34,300 nucleotides of DNA from positions 1 to 34,300 of the forward strand of contig QZKO01000048.1 in the NCBI GenBank assembly GCA_003599505.1. The letters are read 5' to 3'. The notes beneath the pieces were generated by a model. It ran no database searches. It was not told the DNA's origin and was given only the letters and a program-made list of their open reading frames with translations. Shown piece by piece: positions 25,533 through 33,552 of this stretch. Position 1 is the first letter of the stretch. Every line of letters begins with the position of its first letter. The position numbers were made by a program, and so were the translations under genes. This DNA is from Nitrospiraceae bacterium (lineage in GTDB: Bacteria; Nitrospirota; Thermodesulfovibrionia; UBA6902).

Positions 25533-25624
25533 TGCGCGGATTGACGCGGATTTCTTTGAGGAGTCACAAGAAGTGAGTTGCTTTTATTCTATCCGTGGCT
25601 ATCTGTGTTCATCTGTGGCTATTA
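25533..25624. repeat. Period-10 repeats flanking a short spacer between the barrel and 7TM genes
   Basis: GATTTGCGCG, GATTGACGCG and GATTT on the left, and ATCCGTGGCT, ATCTGTGTTC and ATCTGTGGCT on the right, run in 10-nt register. The right array reversed (AGCCACAGAT) resembles the left in type. This fills the gap of about 130 bp. Confidence 0.65.
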
Positions 25625-25646
25625 ATTTTTATAGGTTAAAAGAAGA

Positions 25647-26735
25647 ATGAGAATGCACATCGGCCCGGTGGTTTTTATTGTCCTGACAGGAATCGCATTG
25701 TGGTCCCTGTTTCCGTCAGCGCCTGCGGCAGCGCAGGCACAAGTTATCGGCAGTCGCGAAAGGGTCAAAGTAATAGGGCCCGCCGGGACAGTTGAGGCAA
25801 TCGCCAGGATTGACACGGGAGCGGCATCATCGTCCATAGACGACGACTTTGCGAGCAGGATCGGCCTGAAGGTCGACCCTTTCAGAGAGCGTATCGTTAT
25901 AAGCGCTGCGGGCAGACACAGGCGTCCCGTAGTCGATATTACCGTTGTAATAGGGGGACGCACTATCTCGTCGACAGCGACAGTTGCGGAGAGGGGCACG
26001 CTTTCTACGGACATCCTTATCGGGAGGCGCGATCTCGGGGGCTTTACAATCGATCCCGCGAGGGAATTCCTTGCCGAGCCCGGAGAGGCGCGACAGCCTT
26101 CGTTAGTCTCCCGTTATTTAAGGGATGTGTTTAATGAGCCGGGAAGCAGGGAAATCGCGGTCTTTCCTGTAATGGCGTCGGCTATAGTGGTCCTGAGACT
26201 GATAGCCGGAGTGGCGACATTCGGGATCTTCGCGCCGACTGTCATAGCCTTCTCGCTTATAGAACTGGATATTCTTCAGGGCGCGCTCATTTACCTGTTT
26301 CTCGTTATCACCGGCATGGCGGTCAAACATATTGTTCTCAGGAGATTCAGGCTCCCGCACATCGCCGAGCTTTCGTTGATAATGTTTCTGCTTGTAATCT
26401 TGCTCATGGGGATCTCCGCGTTTCTGAGTGATGTTTCTCCCTCTTTTTCAAAGGTCTTTTTCCCTCTTATCATCACATCGTTTCTTATCGAACACGCCAC
26501 GAGGGCCGTTGAAGAGCACCGGGTCAGGGAGGCGGTACTGCTTCTCTTTTCGACCATTGCTACCGCGGTCCTCCTGGGTCTTGCCGGAAGGTTACTGGTT
26601 GTTCAGTCGTACGCAGTCATATCGGTTTCCTTCGTACTGGCTTTTATAACGGCGCTTATAGCGGGGAGATACCGGGGACTGCGCCTGACTGAACTGTTCC
26701 GTTTTCGTCTGCTGAGGCAGGGCCGTGGGCATTAA
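25647..26735 (+). CDS. Retropepsin-like protease domain fused to a 7TM (transglutaminase-associated) domain
   Basis: A 362-residue fusion. A signal peptide or anchor (about 1-30) is followed by a retropepsin-like domain (about 33-150) with [13 protein letters not shown] (D56-T57-G58, the same numbering as the upstream protease) and ILIGRRDL. Residues about 165-345 form seven membrane helices beginning AVFPVMASAIVVLRLIAGVATFGIFAPTVIAF (read in parts), matching the 7TM domain usually fused to an inactive transglutaminase (PF14402). Here the protease replaces the transglutaminase. The protease domain should face the periplasm. It overlaps the RimK-like gene by 11 nt, which indicates a tight functional link. 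Confidence 0.83.
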   Translation: MRMHIGPVVFIVLTGIALWSLFPSAPAAAQAQVIGSRERVKVIGPAGTVEAIARIDTGAASSSIDDDFASRIGLKVDPFRERIVISAAGRHRRPVVDITVVIGGRTISSTATVAERGTLSTDILIGRRDLGGFTIDPAREFLAEPGEARQPSLVSRYLRDVFNEPGSREIAVFPVMASAIVVLRLIAGVATFGIFAPTVIAFSLIELDILQGALIYLFLVITGMAVKHIVLRRFRLPHIAELSLIMFLLVILLMGISAFLSDVSPSFSKVFFPLIITSFLIEHATRAVEEHRVREAVLLLFSTIATAVLLGLAGRLLVVQSYAVISVSFVLAFITALIAGRYRGLRLTELFRFRLLRQGRGH

Positions 26736-27591
26736 CACATTTATGTTCCGCGAGCGGCCTCTCGGAATGAACCTGAGGAACTACCTGATCAGGGACCTGA
26801 ACCCTGAAGACGCTGTTGCGCGCGCCAGGGACAAAGCGCAATTCAAGCGCGTTCTCCGGGAGAACGGCATCCCCGCGCCCCTTACTTTATATGAAATATC
26901 GGACTACTCCGATATCGCGCGTCTCAGGACGCTTCCCGGGGAGTTCGTCATCAAGCCGAACCATGGAATGGGCGGCAACGGCATCCTCGTGGTCAAAAGA
27001 GAAGACGACGTGTTCATCAGCCCCGCGAACGAGCGATACACGCTTGAAGATGTCAGGGGGCATCTCAGGAAGATCGTGAACGGAGAATTTTCAGATAATA
27101 TCGAACGGGACCAGGCCCTGATAGAAGAGAGGATATATCCTTCCCCGGATCTTGTTTTCAGGTACGCGGCGGGCCTGCCGGATATCAGGGTCTTCTGTTT
27201 CCGCTCTGTTCCGGTGATGGCCATGGTCCGGTATTCCACGGAAATATCCAGGGGAAGGGCCAACCTCTCCCAGGGCGCGGTGGGCATGGGTCTCGATATG
27301 ATGACCGGCGGGATAACTCATATCCATGCAAAAAAGGAGACGGAGGATTATACTCCTGATTTTTTCGGCATCCCGGCGGACTTCCGGGTCCCCCGATGGG
27401 AAGAAATCAGGACGGTCGCCTCGGAAACGGCCCGGGTTTCAGGACTGAGCGTGGCGGGTGTGGACGTTGTCCTTAATTCGGCAGGACAGATTATGGTGCT
27501 TGAGGTCAACGGGCATCCGGGGATCGAGATCCAGAATATCAATGAGCGGTCTCTCCTTGAGGCGCTTCAGGGCGTTCATTATATCCTGTAA
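26725..27591 (+). CDS. RimK-related alpha-L-glutamate ligase-like ATP-grasp protein
   Basis: A 288-residue cytosolic ATP-grasp ligase of the TIGR02291 type found beside 7TM-transglutaminase genes. FVIKPNHGMGGNGILVV (75-90) is the ATP-binding lysine and glycine-rich loop, RVFCFRSVPVMAMVRY follows, and VLEVNGHPGIEIQN (Glu260, Asn262) is the metal site. The family is predicted to join an amino acid, often glutamate, to a peptide or small acceptor; the substrate is unknown. It starts at GTG inside the end of the 7TM gene. Its last 13 bases overlap the convergent GDT1-family gene. Confidence 0.88.
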   Translation: MGINTFMFRERPLGMNLRNYLIRDLNPEDAVARARDKAQFKRVLRENGIPAPLTLYEISDYSDIARLRTLPGEFVIKPNHGMGGNGILVVKREDDVFISPANERYTLEDVRGHLRKIVNGEFSDNIERDQALIEERIYPSPDLVFRYAAGLPDIRVFCFRSVPVMAMVRYSTEISRGRANLSQGAVGMGLDMMTGGITHIHAKKETEDYTPDFFGIPADFRVPRWEEIRTVASETARVSGLSVAGVDVVLNSAGQIMVLEVNGHPGIEIQNINERSLLEALQGVHYIL

Positions 27592-28130
27592 AGACCATAT
27601 ATGCCGTACGCTATGAATATCAGGGCCGCGGTCCATTTTATAAGTTTCTCCGGCAGGTTTTTTCCCATAACAACGCCGAAGGTTATCCCGACGGCGTTTG
27701 ATACAAGCATGCCGAGGGTAGTCCCCATCCATACGGTGAGTACCGTGTTGTATTGTACCGCGAGCGAGATGGTCGCGAGCTGGGTCTTGTCTCCCATTTC
27801 AGCAATGAAGAACGCGACAGCCACGGTCCGGAACGGGCTGAACTGAAACCGCCTGTCTTCACCATGGAGGGTGTCGCCCCGGAGGGTCCACAGGCCGAAG
27901 ATTATAAAAGACGCCGAGGCCGCGGCTTTTATATATTCCATCGGGACCACTGTAGCGAGATAATTCCCTGCCGCTGCCGCAAGGAGGTGGTTCAGCGCGG
28001 TCGCCCAGAAAACCGCCCACATTACGGTCTGCCAGCGGTATCTGCAGGCAAACGCCATGGCGAGGAGCTGGGTTTTATCGCCCATTTCGGCAAGGACGAC
28101 AAATATGAGTGAGGACAGGAAAGAGGTCAT
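27579..28130 (-). CDS. GDT1/TMEM165 (UPF0016) family cation exporter
   Basis: A 183-residue inner-membrane protein with six predicted helices in two homologous halves. Each half carries the family signature EMGDKT (15-20 and 111-116). Characterised relatives export Mn2+ or exchange Ca2+/Mn2+ for protons. The 3' end overlaps the RimK-like gene on the other strand. It starts 12 bases after the stop of the glycosyltransferase gene upstream on the minus strand, so the two may be co-transcribed. No manganese riboswitch (yybP-ykoY) is visible in that short gap. Confidence 0.93.
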   Translation of the reverse strand: MTSFLSSLIFVVLAEMGDKTQLLAMAFACRYRWQTVMWAVFWATALNHLLAAAAGNYLATVVPMEYIKAAASASFIIFGLWTLRGDTLHGEDRRFQFSPFRTVAVAFFIAEMGDKTQLATISLAVQYNTVLTVWMGTTLGMLVSNAVGITFGVVMGKNLPEKLIKWTAALIFIAYGIYGLYRI

Positions 28131-28141
28131 GGTTGTGCGGG

Positions 28142-29875
28142 TTAAATACTGCTCGCCTTTTTATAAACCCGGAAATACGTTTCAGCTCCGGATTCCCATG
28201 TGAACTTACTGATCTTTTTGAAGCCGCTGATAATCATTCTGTAGTAACTTTCAGGTTTGTATTGATACAGGTGGACGGCCTTCTTCAGGGTGTCATAAAG
28301 GTTGTCGGCCATGCTCTGTATCCAGGGGTTTGTTTTTCTTGCCTGTACGACGTCCCCTGTTTCGGCAAAGGCCCGTATATTTTCCGGCGTTGAAAAGACA
28401 GCGTCTTCCCTGAAAAGGAAACCGCATTCAGGGTCGATCTGGTCGATCAGCCCTCCGGTGGCCCTGCCTATGTTTACCGTGCCGCTTGCCATGTACTCCA
28501 CCGCGGCGCCGAAGGGTTCATAAATGGACGGCATGACCCCGAAGGTGGCGCCGGTCTGCAATTCATGATATCCTTTTTCAAGCCGGAGCGGGAGGACCGT
28601 CAGGTTGCCCCTGCATTTACAGGCCACCTCGTAAAAATAGTCCAGGTCGGAAGGCCGGACCGTCAGCGGGGTCATGATGACCTTTATCTCATCTTCATCA
28701 AATTTCTCGACGGCCCTGAGGAGCACGTCATAACCTTTTTGCAAAGGGTCATACCTTCCGCTCATTACCACAATGGGCACGTTGTCCGGCAGGTTTGATA
28801 TGGTCTTTCCTTTATACGTCAGGTCGCCGAAACGTTCTTCAGGCCTGTACGTCGACAGGATTTTTAAAAGGGCCTTGCGCTTCTTCAGCTTTATCTTGCG
28901 CGCTTCATCAACAGAGACGTCTCCGGCCCCGGCGTATTCGGGAGCTATGCCGGTAAACATCCCGTTATTTACCCCGTAGACTCCGCTGCTTCTGAATATA
29001 TTCTGAAGATGCGGCGCGAAATATCCGGTCTGCAGGACGTCGGTTGTGAATTCACCGGCAAAATGCTCGCTCACTGTGGTAACAGGGGCGTCGGTCAGTT
29101 GAAGGCCGATCTGATATGCCGTCAACCCCTCGTCGTGAAGCAGGGATATCTTCTGCCTCAGTGAATTGCCTGTAATTCCCGTCAGGAGATCGAAAGGTAT
29201 AAAAGAATCATATGAATTATGCATGGTCTGGGCCGCGCCGCAGGACTTCAGGGTGCCGTTCAGCATCGCCTCTTTTGAAGTCAGCGCGACCAGGGCGGTC
29301 TGCCATTCCTGCAGGTGAAAGACGATATTTTCCCGGAGGCCCAGCATATTCATCGCCTCAGGAACGGCCCTGCAAAAGAAGAGGGAGGATTCCCTCATGG
29401 CATCGTCATTCAAACTGCTGTTGTCTTCATGGTAGAGATAAGGGTCCCGCATCCTGTTGCGCGCCTTAAAGAAACCGTCGGCATTCAGGTAATACTCTTT
29501 CAGGCTGCCGCCGCGGGGCCTGCTGTAATTCCATACATATTCATATAATCCGGCGTTGATTTTCCTGTTCCTGTAAGGGACGTTGAAGGACGCGCCCGCG
29601 GGACGGAGTCTGCTTTTATCCATGATGTCCGGATAGAAGGGCGTCATCAGGATAACATTCGGGATATTGTTTACTTCTTTTAAATAAGGCAGGATATTCG
29701 TGGTGACCGCCGCCAGCCCGCCGCTTTTCGCGAACCTGTTTTCAAAAGAGCAGAAGACGACGTTCTCTACTTTCAGTCCCCTGAGCTTTTCCGATATAAG
29801 GGCGATTTCGTTGGCCCTGAAAAACCTGCTCATCAGGCCCCAGTCCTTGGTCCATTTGTCCAGGTTAACGTCCAT
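28142..29875 (-). CDS. GT5-like glycosyltransferase (glycogen synthase-related)
   Basis: A 577-residue GT-B fold glycosyltransferase. The ADP-glucose-type loop reads AKSGGLAAV (49-57, compare KTGGL in glycogen synthases), with FHLQEWQTAL in the N-domain. The C-domain has VMSGRYDPLQKGYDVLLRAV, the nucleotide-sugar motif MPSIYEPFGAAVEYM (near 445-460) and RATGGLIDQI. It is about 100 residues longer than standard GlgA, with an N-terminal helical extension before the first strand. Glycogen or another alpha-glucan is the likely product; I do not assign glgA because the N-domain diverges. No ribosome site is clear at the ATG at 29875; an internal ATG 14 codons in is possible. Upstream is a heptad repeat. 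Confidence 0.82.
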   Translation of the reverse strand: MDVNLDKWTKDWGLMSRFFRANEIALISEKLRGLKVENVVFCSFENRFAKSGGLAAVTTNILPYLKEVNNIPNVILMTPFYPDIMDKSRLRPAGASFNVPYRNRKINAGLYEYVWNYSRPRGGSLKEYYLNADGFFKARNRMRDPYLYHEDNSSLNDDAMRESSLFFCRAVPEAMNMLGLRENIVFHLQEWQTALVALTSKEAMLNGTLKSCGAAQTMHNSYDSFIPFDLLTGITGNSLRQKISLLHDEGLTAYQIGLQLTDAPVTTVSEHFAGEFTTDVLQTGYFAPHLQNIFRSSGVYGVNNGMFTGIAPEYAGAGDVSVDEARKIKLKKRKALLKILSTYRPEERFGDLTYKGKTISNLPDNVPIVVMSGRYDPLQKGYDVLLRAVEKFDEDEIKVIMTPLTVRPSDLDYFYEVACKCRGNLTVLPLRLEKGYHELQTGATFGVMPSIYEPFGAAVEYMASGTVNIGRATGGLIDQIDPECGFLFREDAVFSTPENIRAFAETGDVVQARKTNPWIQSMADNLYDTLKKAVHLYQYKPESYYRMIISGFKKISKFTWESGAETYFRVYKKASSI

Positions 29876-29897
29876 CAGTTATCAAGTATACATGAAA

Positions 29898-29959
29898 AAG
29901 GGGCAAAGGCGAAAGGCAAGAGTCAAGAGGCGAAAGGTGTAAGGTAAGTGGTCAGGGGG
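29898..29959. repeat. Nine-unit heptad repeat between glycosyltransferase and HD-GYP genes
   Basis: AAGGGGC, AAAGGCG, AAAGGCA, AGAGTCA, AGAGGCG, AAAGGTG, TAAGGTA, AGTGGTC and AGGGGG run in strict 7-nt register. The stop codon of the HD-GYP gene (29952-29954, TGA on the minus strand) lies inside it. GGCAAGAGTCAAG is shared, inverted, with the nadK-udg array at about 5.55 kb. Confidence 0.85.
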
Positions 29960-30914
29960 TTGGACGGCAGGTGAGGAAGATATCGACGAGCCGGGGTTCG
30001 AAAATGATCGTTTTCATGGACTGCATGATGGCAATTACCTTTTCTTCACTGAACCTGTCCCTGTACGGCCTGTCGGACGTAAGGGCGTCATACACATCAG
30101 CCACGGTCACTATCCTCGCTTCCAGTGGGATGTCAGGGCCTTTTATCCCCAAAGGGTAGCCGGTCCCGTCATATCTCTCATGGTGGTAGAGTATGATTTC
30201 CACAACGGTCTCAGGCAACTGCGCCTGACGCGCCACGTCGGCGCCCCAGCGCGGATGTTTTTTAATTATCTCGAATTCTTTCGGATCGAGGGTGCCCTTT
30301 TTGTTGAGGATATGTTCCGGCACGCCTATCTTCCCGCAGTCGTGCAGCCAGCAGCCGTATTTAAGGTCTTTCAGGGTCTTTTCGGGAAGGCCCAGCGCGT
30401 TTGCGATTATCAATGCATAAGTTGCCACGCGTTCACAGTGTCCGCGCGTGTAAGGGTCTTTCAGCTCGATAGTCTGCGCAATGGAAAGGAGTTTGGCTTC
30501 ATCCTGTTTTTTCAATGACAGGACGATCTGATAGCGGCTGACGGCTTCCTGCACGGCCCGCAGCAGCGCGTCGTCATCCCAGGGTTTTGTAATAAAGCGG
30601 AATACCTCGCCTTTATTTATCGCGTCGACGGCCACCGAGAGGTCCGCGTGCGCGGTCATTAATATTCGCAGGGTATCGGGCGAGATATCCCGGACCCTTG
30701 AAAGCAGCTCCGTCCCTTTTATCCCGGGCATCTGGTTGTCCGATACTATTACGGCTATTTCTTCTTTAGTAAACTTGTCAAGCGCCTCATCAGCGCTGGA
30801 GGCCCTGAGTATTTTCATGCTGCTGTCGAGAAAAAGCCTCTCTACAGAATTTAAGACATAGGCCTCATCATCAACGAACAATACCGCGGCATTATCGGAT
30901 CCATTATTCCCCAT
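29952..30914 (-). CDS. Response regulator with HD-GYP cyclic-di-GMP phosphodiesterase domain
   Basis: A 320-residue RpfG-like protein. The receiver (about 9-125) has acidic pocket DD15-16, phosphoacceptor Asp59 in VSDNQMPG and Lys110 in FRFITKPW. The HD-GYP domain (about 140-320) shows LHDCGKIGVP (His190, Asp191), KKHPRWGADV, HHERYDGTGYP (243-253) and VADVYDALTSDRPYR. All metal residues are present, so hydrolysis of c-di-GMP is expected on phosphorylation. The cognate kinase is unknown; the orphan hybrid kinase at 19.6 kb is one candidate. The start lacks a ribosome site and a GATAAT stands seven bases upstream of the ATG, so a leaderless message is possible. Confidence 0.93.
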   Translation of the reverse strand: MGNNGSDNAAVLFVDDEAYVLNSVERLFLDSSMKILRASSADEALDKFTKEEIAVIVSDNQMPGIKGTELLSRVRDISPDTLRILMTAHADLSVAVDAINKGEVFRFITKPWDDDALLRAVQEAVSRYQIVLSLKKQDEAKLLSIAQTIELKDPYTRGHCERVATYALIIANALGLPEKTLKDLKYGCWLHDCGKIGVPEHILNKKGTLDPKEFEIIKKHPRWGADVARQAQLPETVVEIILYHHERYDGTGYPLGIKGPDIPLEARIVTVADVYDALTSDRPYRDRFSEEKVIAIMQSMKTIIFEPRLVDIFLTCRPTP

Positions 30915-30957
30915 AATAAGTATTATCGGCTATTTTGACTATTTCTTGAATAAGGCC

Positions 30958-33303
30958 TTATTTTGTCATCCTTTTCAGGCAAACAAAGGCGGCAAGATAT
31001 ACCAGGGCGCTTAAATAGAGGACTGAATTAAACCCGGATACAAGGGCAATCATAATTGTTAATACGGGGGCCAGCACCGAGAAGCATGCGTTGACGGCCC
31101 AGGCCCATGGAATCAGCGCCTGATATTTTTCTCCCAGGAGCTTAATGCCTGCCGGAAACGGCAGGCCCATAAAAAATCCGAGTGGAAGCGCGGCAATAAA
31201 TATTATTAATATCCTGAGCAGAGGATTAAAAGACAACAGAAAGTGTGAAAACAGCGGATATGCCAGGCTGTAGACAACAATGAGAAAAGAAAGGATGAGG
31301 GGCGCAAAGGCAGGGCCTGTTTTTTGAAATCCGGGGCCGCAGAGGCTGCCGGTCCCGGAACCCATAAGGACCGAGGTAACAATAACTGCGACGGAATACG
31401 CAGGATTTTCAAGGAGCAGGATGGTTTTCTGAATAAACGCGACCTCGACGAACATGAACCCGAGACCGAGCATTGCAAAATAAACAAGGGCCGGTTTGAA
31501 CCGTTTGAACTGCCTGAAGCGTTTATGTAATAAGACCGGGACAATAATTATTACAGCGCTCAATATGAGAACGGTTATGAAGATAACCGGCAATAAATAT
31601 CCCTCTTCCAGAAAATAAAACCACTTCCGACCCATGGTATCGTAAATAGGTTTAATGTTTTTCAACCTGAGGAAGTAATGGAAAAAAGGATTATCGTCAT
31701 GGACCGGGCTGATATCAAAAAGATAATCGCGTATAAACGCCGGGCGTGTTTCACGGTTGAGAATATTCTGAAAACCGGTGAAATACTCATCTGAAGCCGA
31801 CGTTATATAACGGCCTGCTTCTGCTTCTTTAATCCCCGGGTAATAGAGAAGATCGAAGCGTCCCTTGCCGGAGAATCCCTTTATCCGTTCAATCTCCCGC
31901 GCCGTGAAAGGAGACTTTTTTACGAGAAGCGTCATGCTGTCCCAGCTCCTGATCGCGGCGAACCCCTGAGCGACGTCTTCAACGCCTGTCTTTTCGAGGG
32001 CGGCCGCGAGGGTCGTTAATACCCTGAGCTCGGTCCTCGGCGGCGGGACAAGATACATGGATATGCTCATTATTCCGTCGCTTTTCAGGGCGTTCAGATA
32101 TTGCGTGAAGGCCTCAACGGTAAACCGGTAATTTTCTGAAATGCCGAAGACGCCGGCTGCGGAGGCGTCCGTCATTGATAAATCAATCAGATCATAACCG
32201 GTTTCCTTATGCGACAGAAGAAAGCCGCGTCCGTATCCGGTCCATGTGTTATTCTCATAAATGCGTCCTGAAAAGTCATTGAAATTGTCCCTTATAACAT
32301 CGATGACCAGCGGGTCGCTTTCAACCTTATAAATCCGCCCTGAGCCGTAATATTCCGCTGTAAGCGCGCGGAGCCCCCCGCCCGGATCAAGGATAAGCGC
32401 GTCATTCCTGTTTCCAGTTTCATAAGCGGCAGAGGAAGGGAGAAACTCAAGAAACCGCAGCCCGGGTCTGTCGCGGGCGTCTGTTATAACATCTGTTTTG
32501 TCGCCGTCTGCGGCAAGTCCGGTCTGCTCCGGCAGGGGCCCGGAGTACAACAGGCTCAATCCGGGGGCGAATCTTATAGCAGGGCTTTTGAAGAGGTCTA
32601 TCTGTGAATATGAGCTGTAGTATGTTTTCAGATGTTCCGCTCCGGGAAATGTCAGGTAGACGGAAAGTCTCTTGTAAGGCGACATGGTTACTTTCGTAAA
32701 ATCCGGATGAAAGGCTGTCATTGACAGAGTTATCAGCGCGAACAGAAGCGATACGGCCTTAACATATTTTCTTCCTGTTATAAACGCCCCGGTCAAACAG
32801 AGCAGCGACGCGGAGAATACCGCATATTCGGGAGATAATAAATTCAGCAGAAAGAGGACCGCGAGCGACCCTGTTCCGGCCCCTGTGAGGTCGGAGCCGT
32901 AAATAAACCATGACCTTTCACTGTGAAGTGAAAATGCCGCGGCTATGAGCATCCCTGAGAAGAAGAACGGGACGCTCAATACAACGCAATATAAGGCTAT
33001 ATAGAAAATCTGCGCCCTGTCCCATGAAAATCTGACCGGGTCGAAAGGGATTTGATTGGAGACGATATAGCAGATGAGCATCGATATCCCGGCGAGTGCG
33101 GGGCTGATGCTGATTACAGACCGCGACCGTCCGGGGAAGACCGCAAGCGCGGTCCCCGCGGCCCCTATCCCCAGCATGGCTATGCTGACCACCATGAAGG
33201 CGAAGTGATACCACAGGTAGATTGAAAAAAGCCTCGTCAGGGAGATTTCAAACATAAGGGAGGCGCACGAGACTAAAAAGATGGTCGGGCAGAGGCGTTT
33301 CAT
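30958..33303 (-). CDS. Membrane-embedded spermidine synthase-like protein
   Basis: A 781-residue integral membrane protein. Six or seven N-terminal helices (about 1-215), starting with the family segment FLVSCASLMFEISLTRLFSI, are followed by a cytosolic Rossmann domain (about 300-470) with DALILDPGGGLRALTAEYYG, the acidic VESDPLVIDVIRDNF and DLIDLSMTD, then a further soluble part, and about seven C-terminal helices (about 550-775) with MLGLGFMFVEVAFIQK and LPLGFFMGLPFPAG. Spermidine-synthase-like membrane proteins of this build are widespread, with unknown substrate. Polyamine synthesis is not shown. The gene has an extended -10 eight bases before its ATG. Confidence 0.88.
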   Translation of the reverse strand: MKRLCPTIFLVSCASLMFEISLTRLFSIYLWYHFAFMVVSIAMLGIGAAGTALAVFPGRSRSVISISPALAGISMLICYIVSNQIPFDPVRFSWDRAQIFYIALYCVVLSVPFFFSGMLIAAAFSLHSERSWFIYGSDLTGAGTGSLAVLFLLNLLSPEYAVFSASLLCLTGAFITGRKYVKAVSLLFALITLSMTAFHPDFTKVTMSPYKRLSVYLTFPGAEHLKTYYSSYSQIDLFKSPAIRFAPGLSLLYSGPLPEQTGLAADGDKTDVITDARDRPGLRFLEFLPSSAAYETGNRNDALILDPGGGLRALTAEYYGSGRIYKVESDPLVIDVIRDNFNDFSGRIYENNTWTGYGRGFLLSHKETGYDLIDLSMTDASAAGVFGISENYRFTVEAFTQYLNALKSDGIMSISMYLVPPPRTELRVLTTLAAALEKTGVEDVAQGFAAIRSWDSMTLLVKKSPFTAREIERIKGFSGKGRFDLLYYPGIKEAEAGRYITSASDEYFTGFQNILNRETRPAFIRDYLFDISPVHDDNPFFHYFLRLKNIKPIYDTMGRKWFYFLEEGYLLPVIFITVLILSAVIIIVPVLLHKRFRQFKRFKPALVYFAMLGLGFMFVEVAFIQKTILLLENPAYSVAVIVTSVLMGSGTGSLCGPGFQKTGPAFAPLILSFLIVVYSLAYPLFSHFLLSFNPLLRILIIFIAALPLGFFMGLPFPAGIKLLGEKYQALIPWAWAVNACFSVLAPVLTIMIALVSGFNSVLYLSALVYLAAFVCLKRMTK

Positions 33304-33311
33304 TTTAAATA

Positions 33312-33320
33312 ATTATATCA
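33312..33320 (-). promoter_or_regulatory. Extended -10 promoter for the spermidine synthase-like gene (leaderless?)
   Basis: On the minus strand TGATATAAT is a perfect extended -10, and only eight bases separate its end from the ATG. Transcription would start at or next to the start codon, and there is no Shine-Dalgarno sequence. Confidence 0.55.
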
Positions 33321-33338
33321 CCCGTTCCTGTCCGCATC

Positions 33339-33360
33339 TATTTGCGCGTCCGCGCAAATA
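33339..33360. repeat. Inverted repeat TATTTGCGCG/CGCGCAAATA
   Basis: Perfect 10-bp arms with a TC centre lie between the divergent spermidine synthase-like and SpvB-like genes, 10 bases before the -35 of the latter. It may be an operator for either promoter or a repeat. Confidence 0.6.
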
Positions 33361-33370
33361 ACGATTTTCC

Positions 33371-33401
33371 TTGACAGCCGGCATATCGGTTGTGGTATAA
33401 A
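33371..33401 (+). promoter_or_regulatory. Promoter for the SpvB-like gene
   Basis: A perfect TTGACA at 33371-33376 and TGGTATAAA (extended -10, TATAAA at 33396-33401) are separated by 19 bases. The leader is about 145 nt and contains a TTTTAAA heptad pair at 33511-33524. Confidence 0.5.
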
Positions 33402-33510
33402 ATCGCATCACGTCTTAAGATCAGTTTTTCGGGAATTACAGTTTTTTGTGAGAGGGAGAAGACTGTATGGGGCAAATAATCTTCGGGCATCAATCCTTTT
33501 GAATCATGAA

Positions 33511-33524
33511 TTTTAAATTTTAAA
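33511..33524 (+). repeat. TTTTAAA heptamer pair
   Basis: Two perfect TTTTAAA units flanked by TCATGAA and TTCCGGC lie in the same 7-nt register, 30-40 bases upstream of the SpvB-like start. Apart from this and the promoter elements, I see nothing coding in 33304-33552. Confidence 0.6.
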
Positions 33525-33552
33525 TTCCGGCTGGGCCGGGCAGGAGGGGAAG

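Noticed and set aside
28130..28142. yybP-ykoY manganese riboswitch for the GDT1-family gene
   Set aside because: Only 11 bases separate it from the upstream glycosyltransferase gene, which leaves no room for an aptamer.
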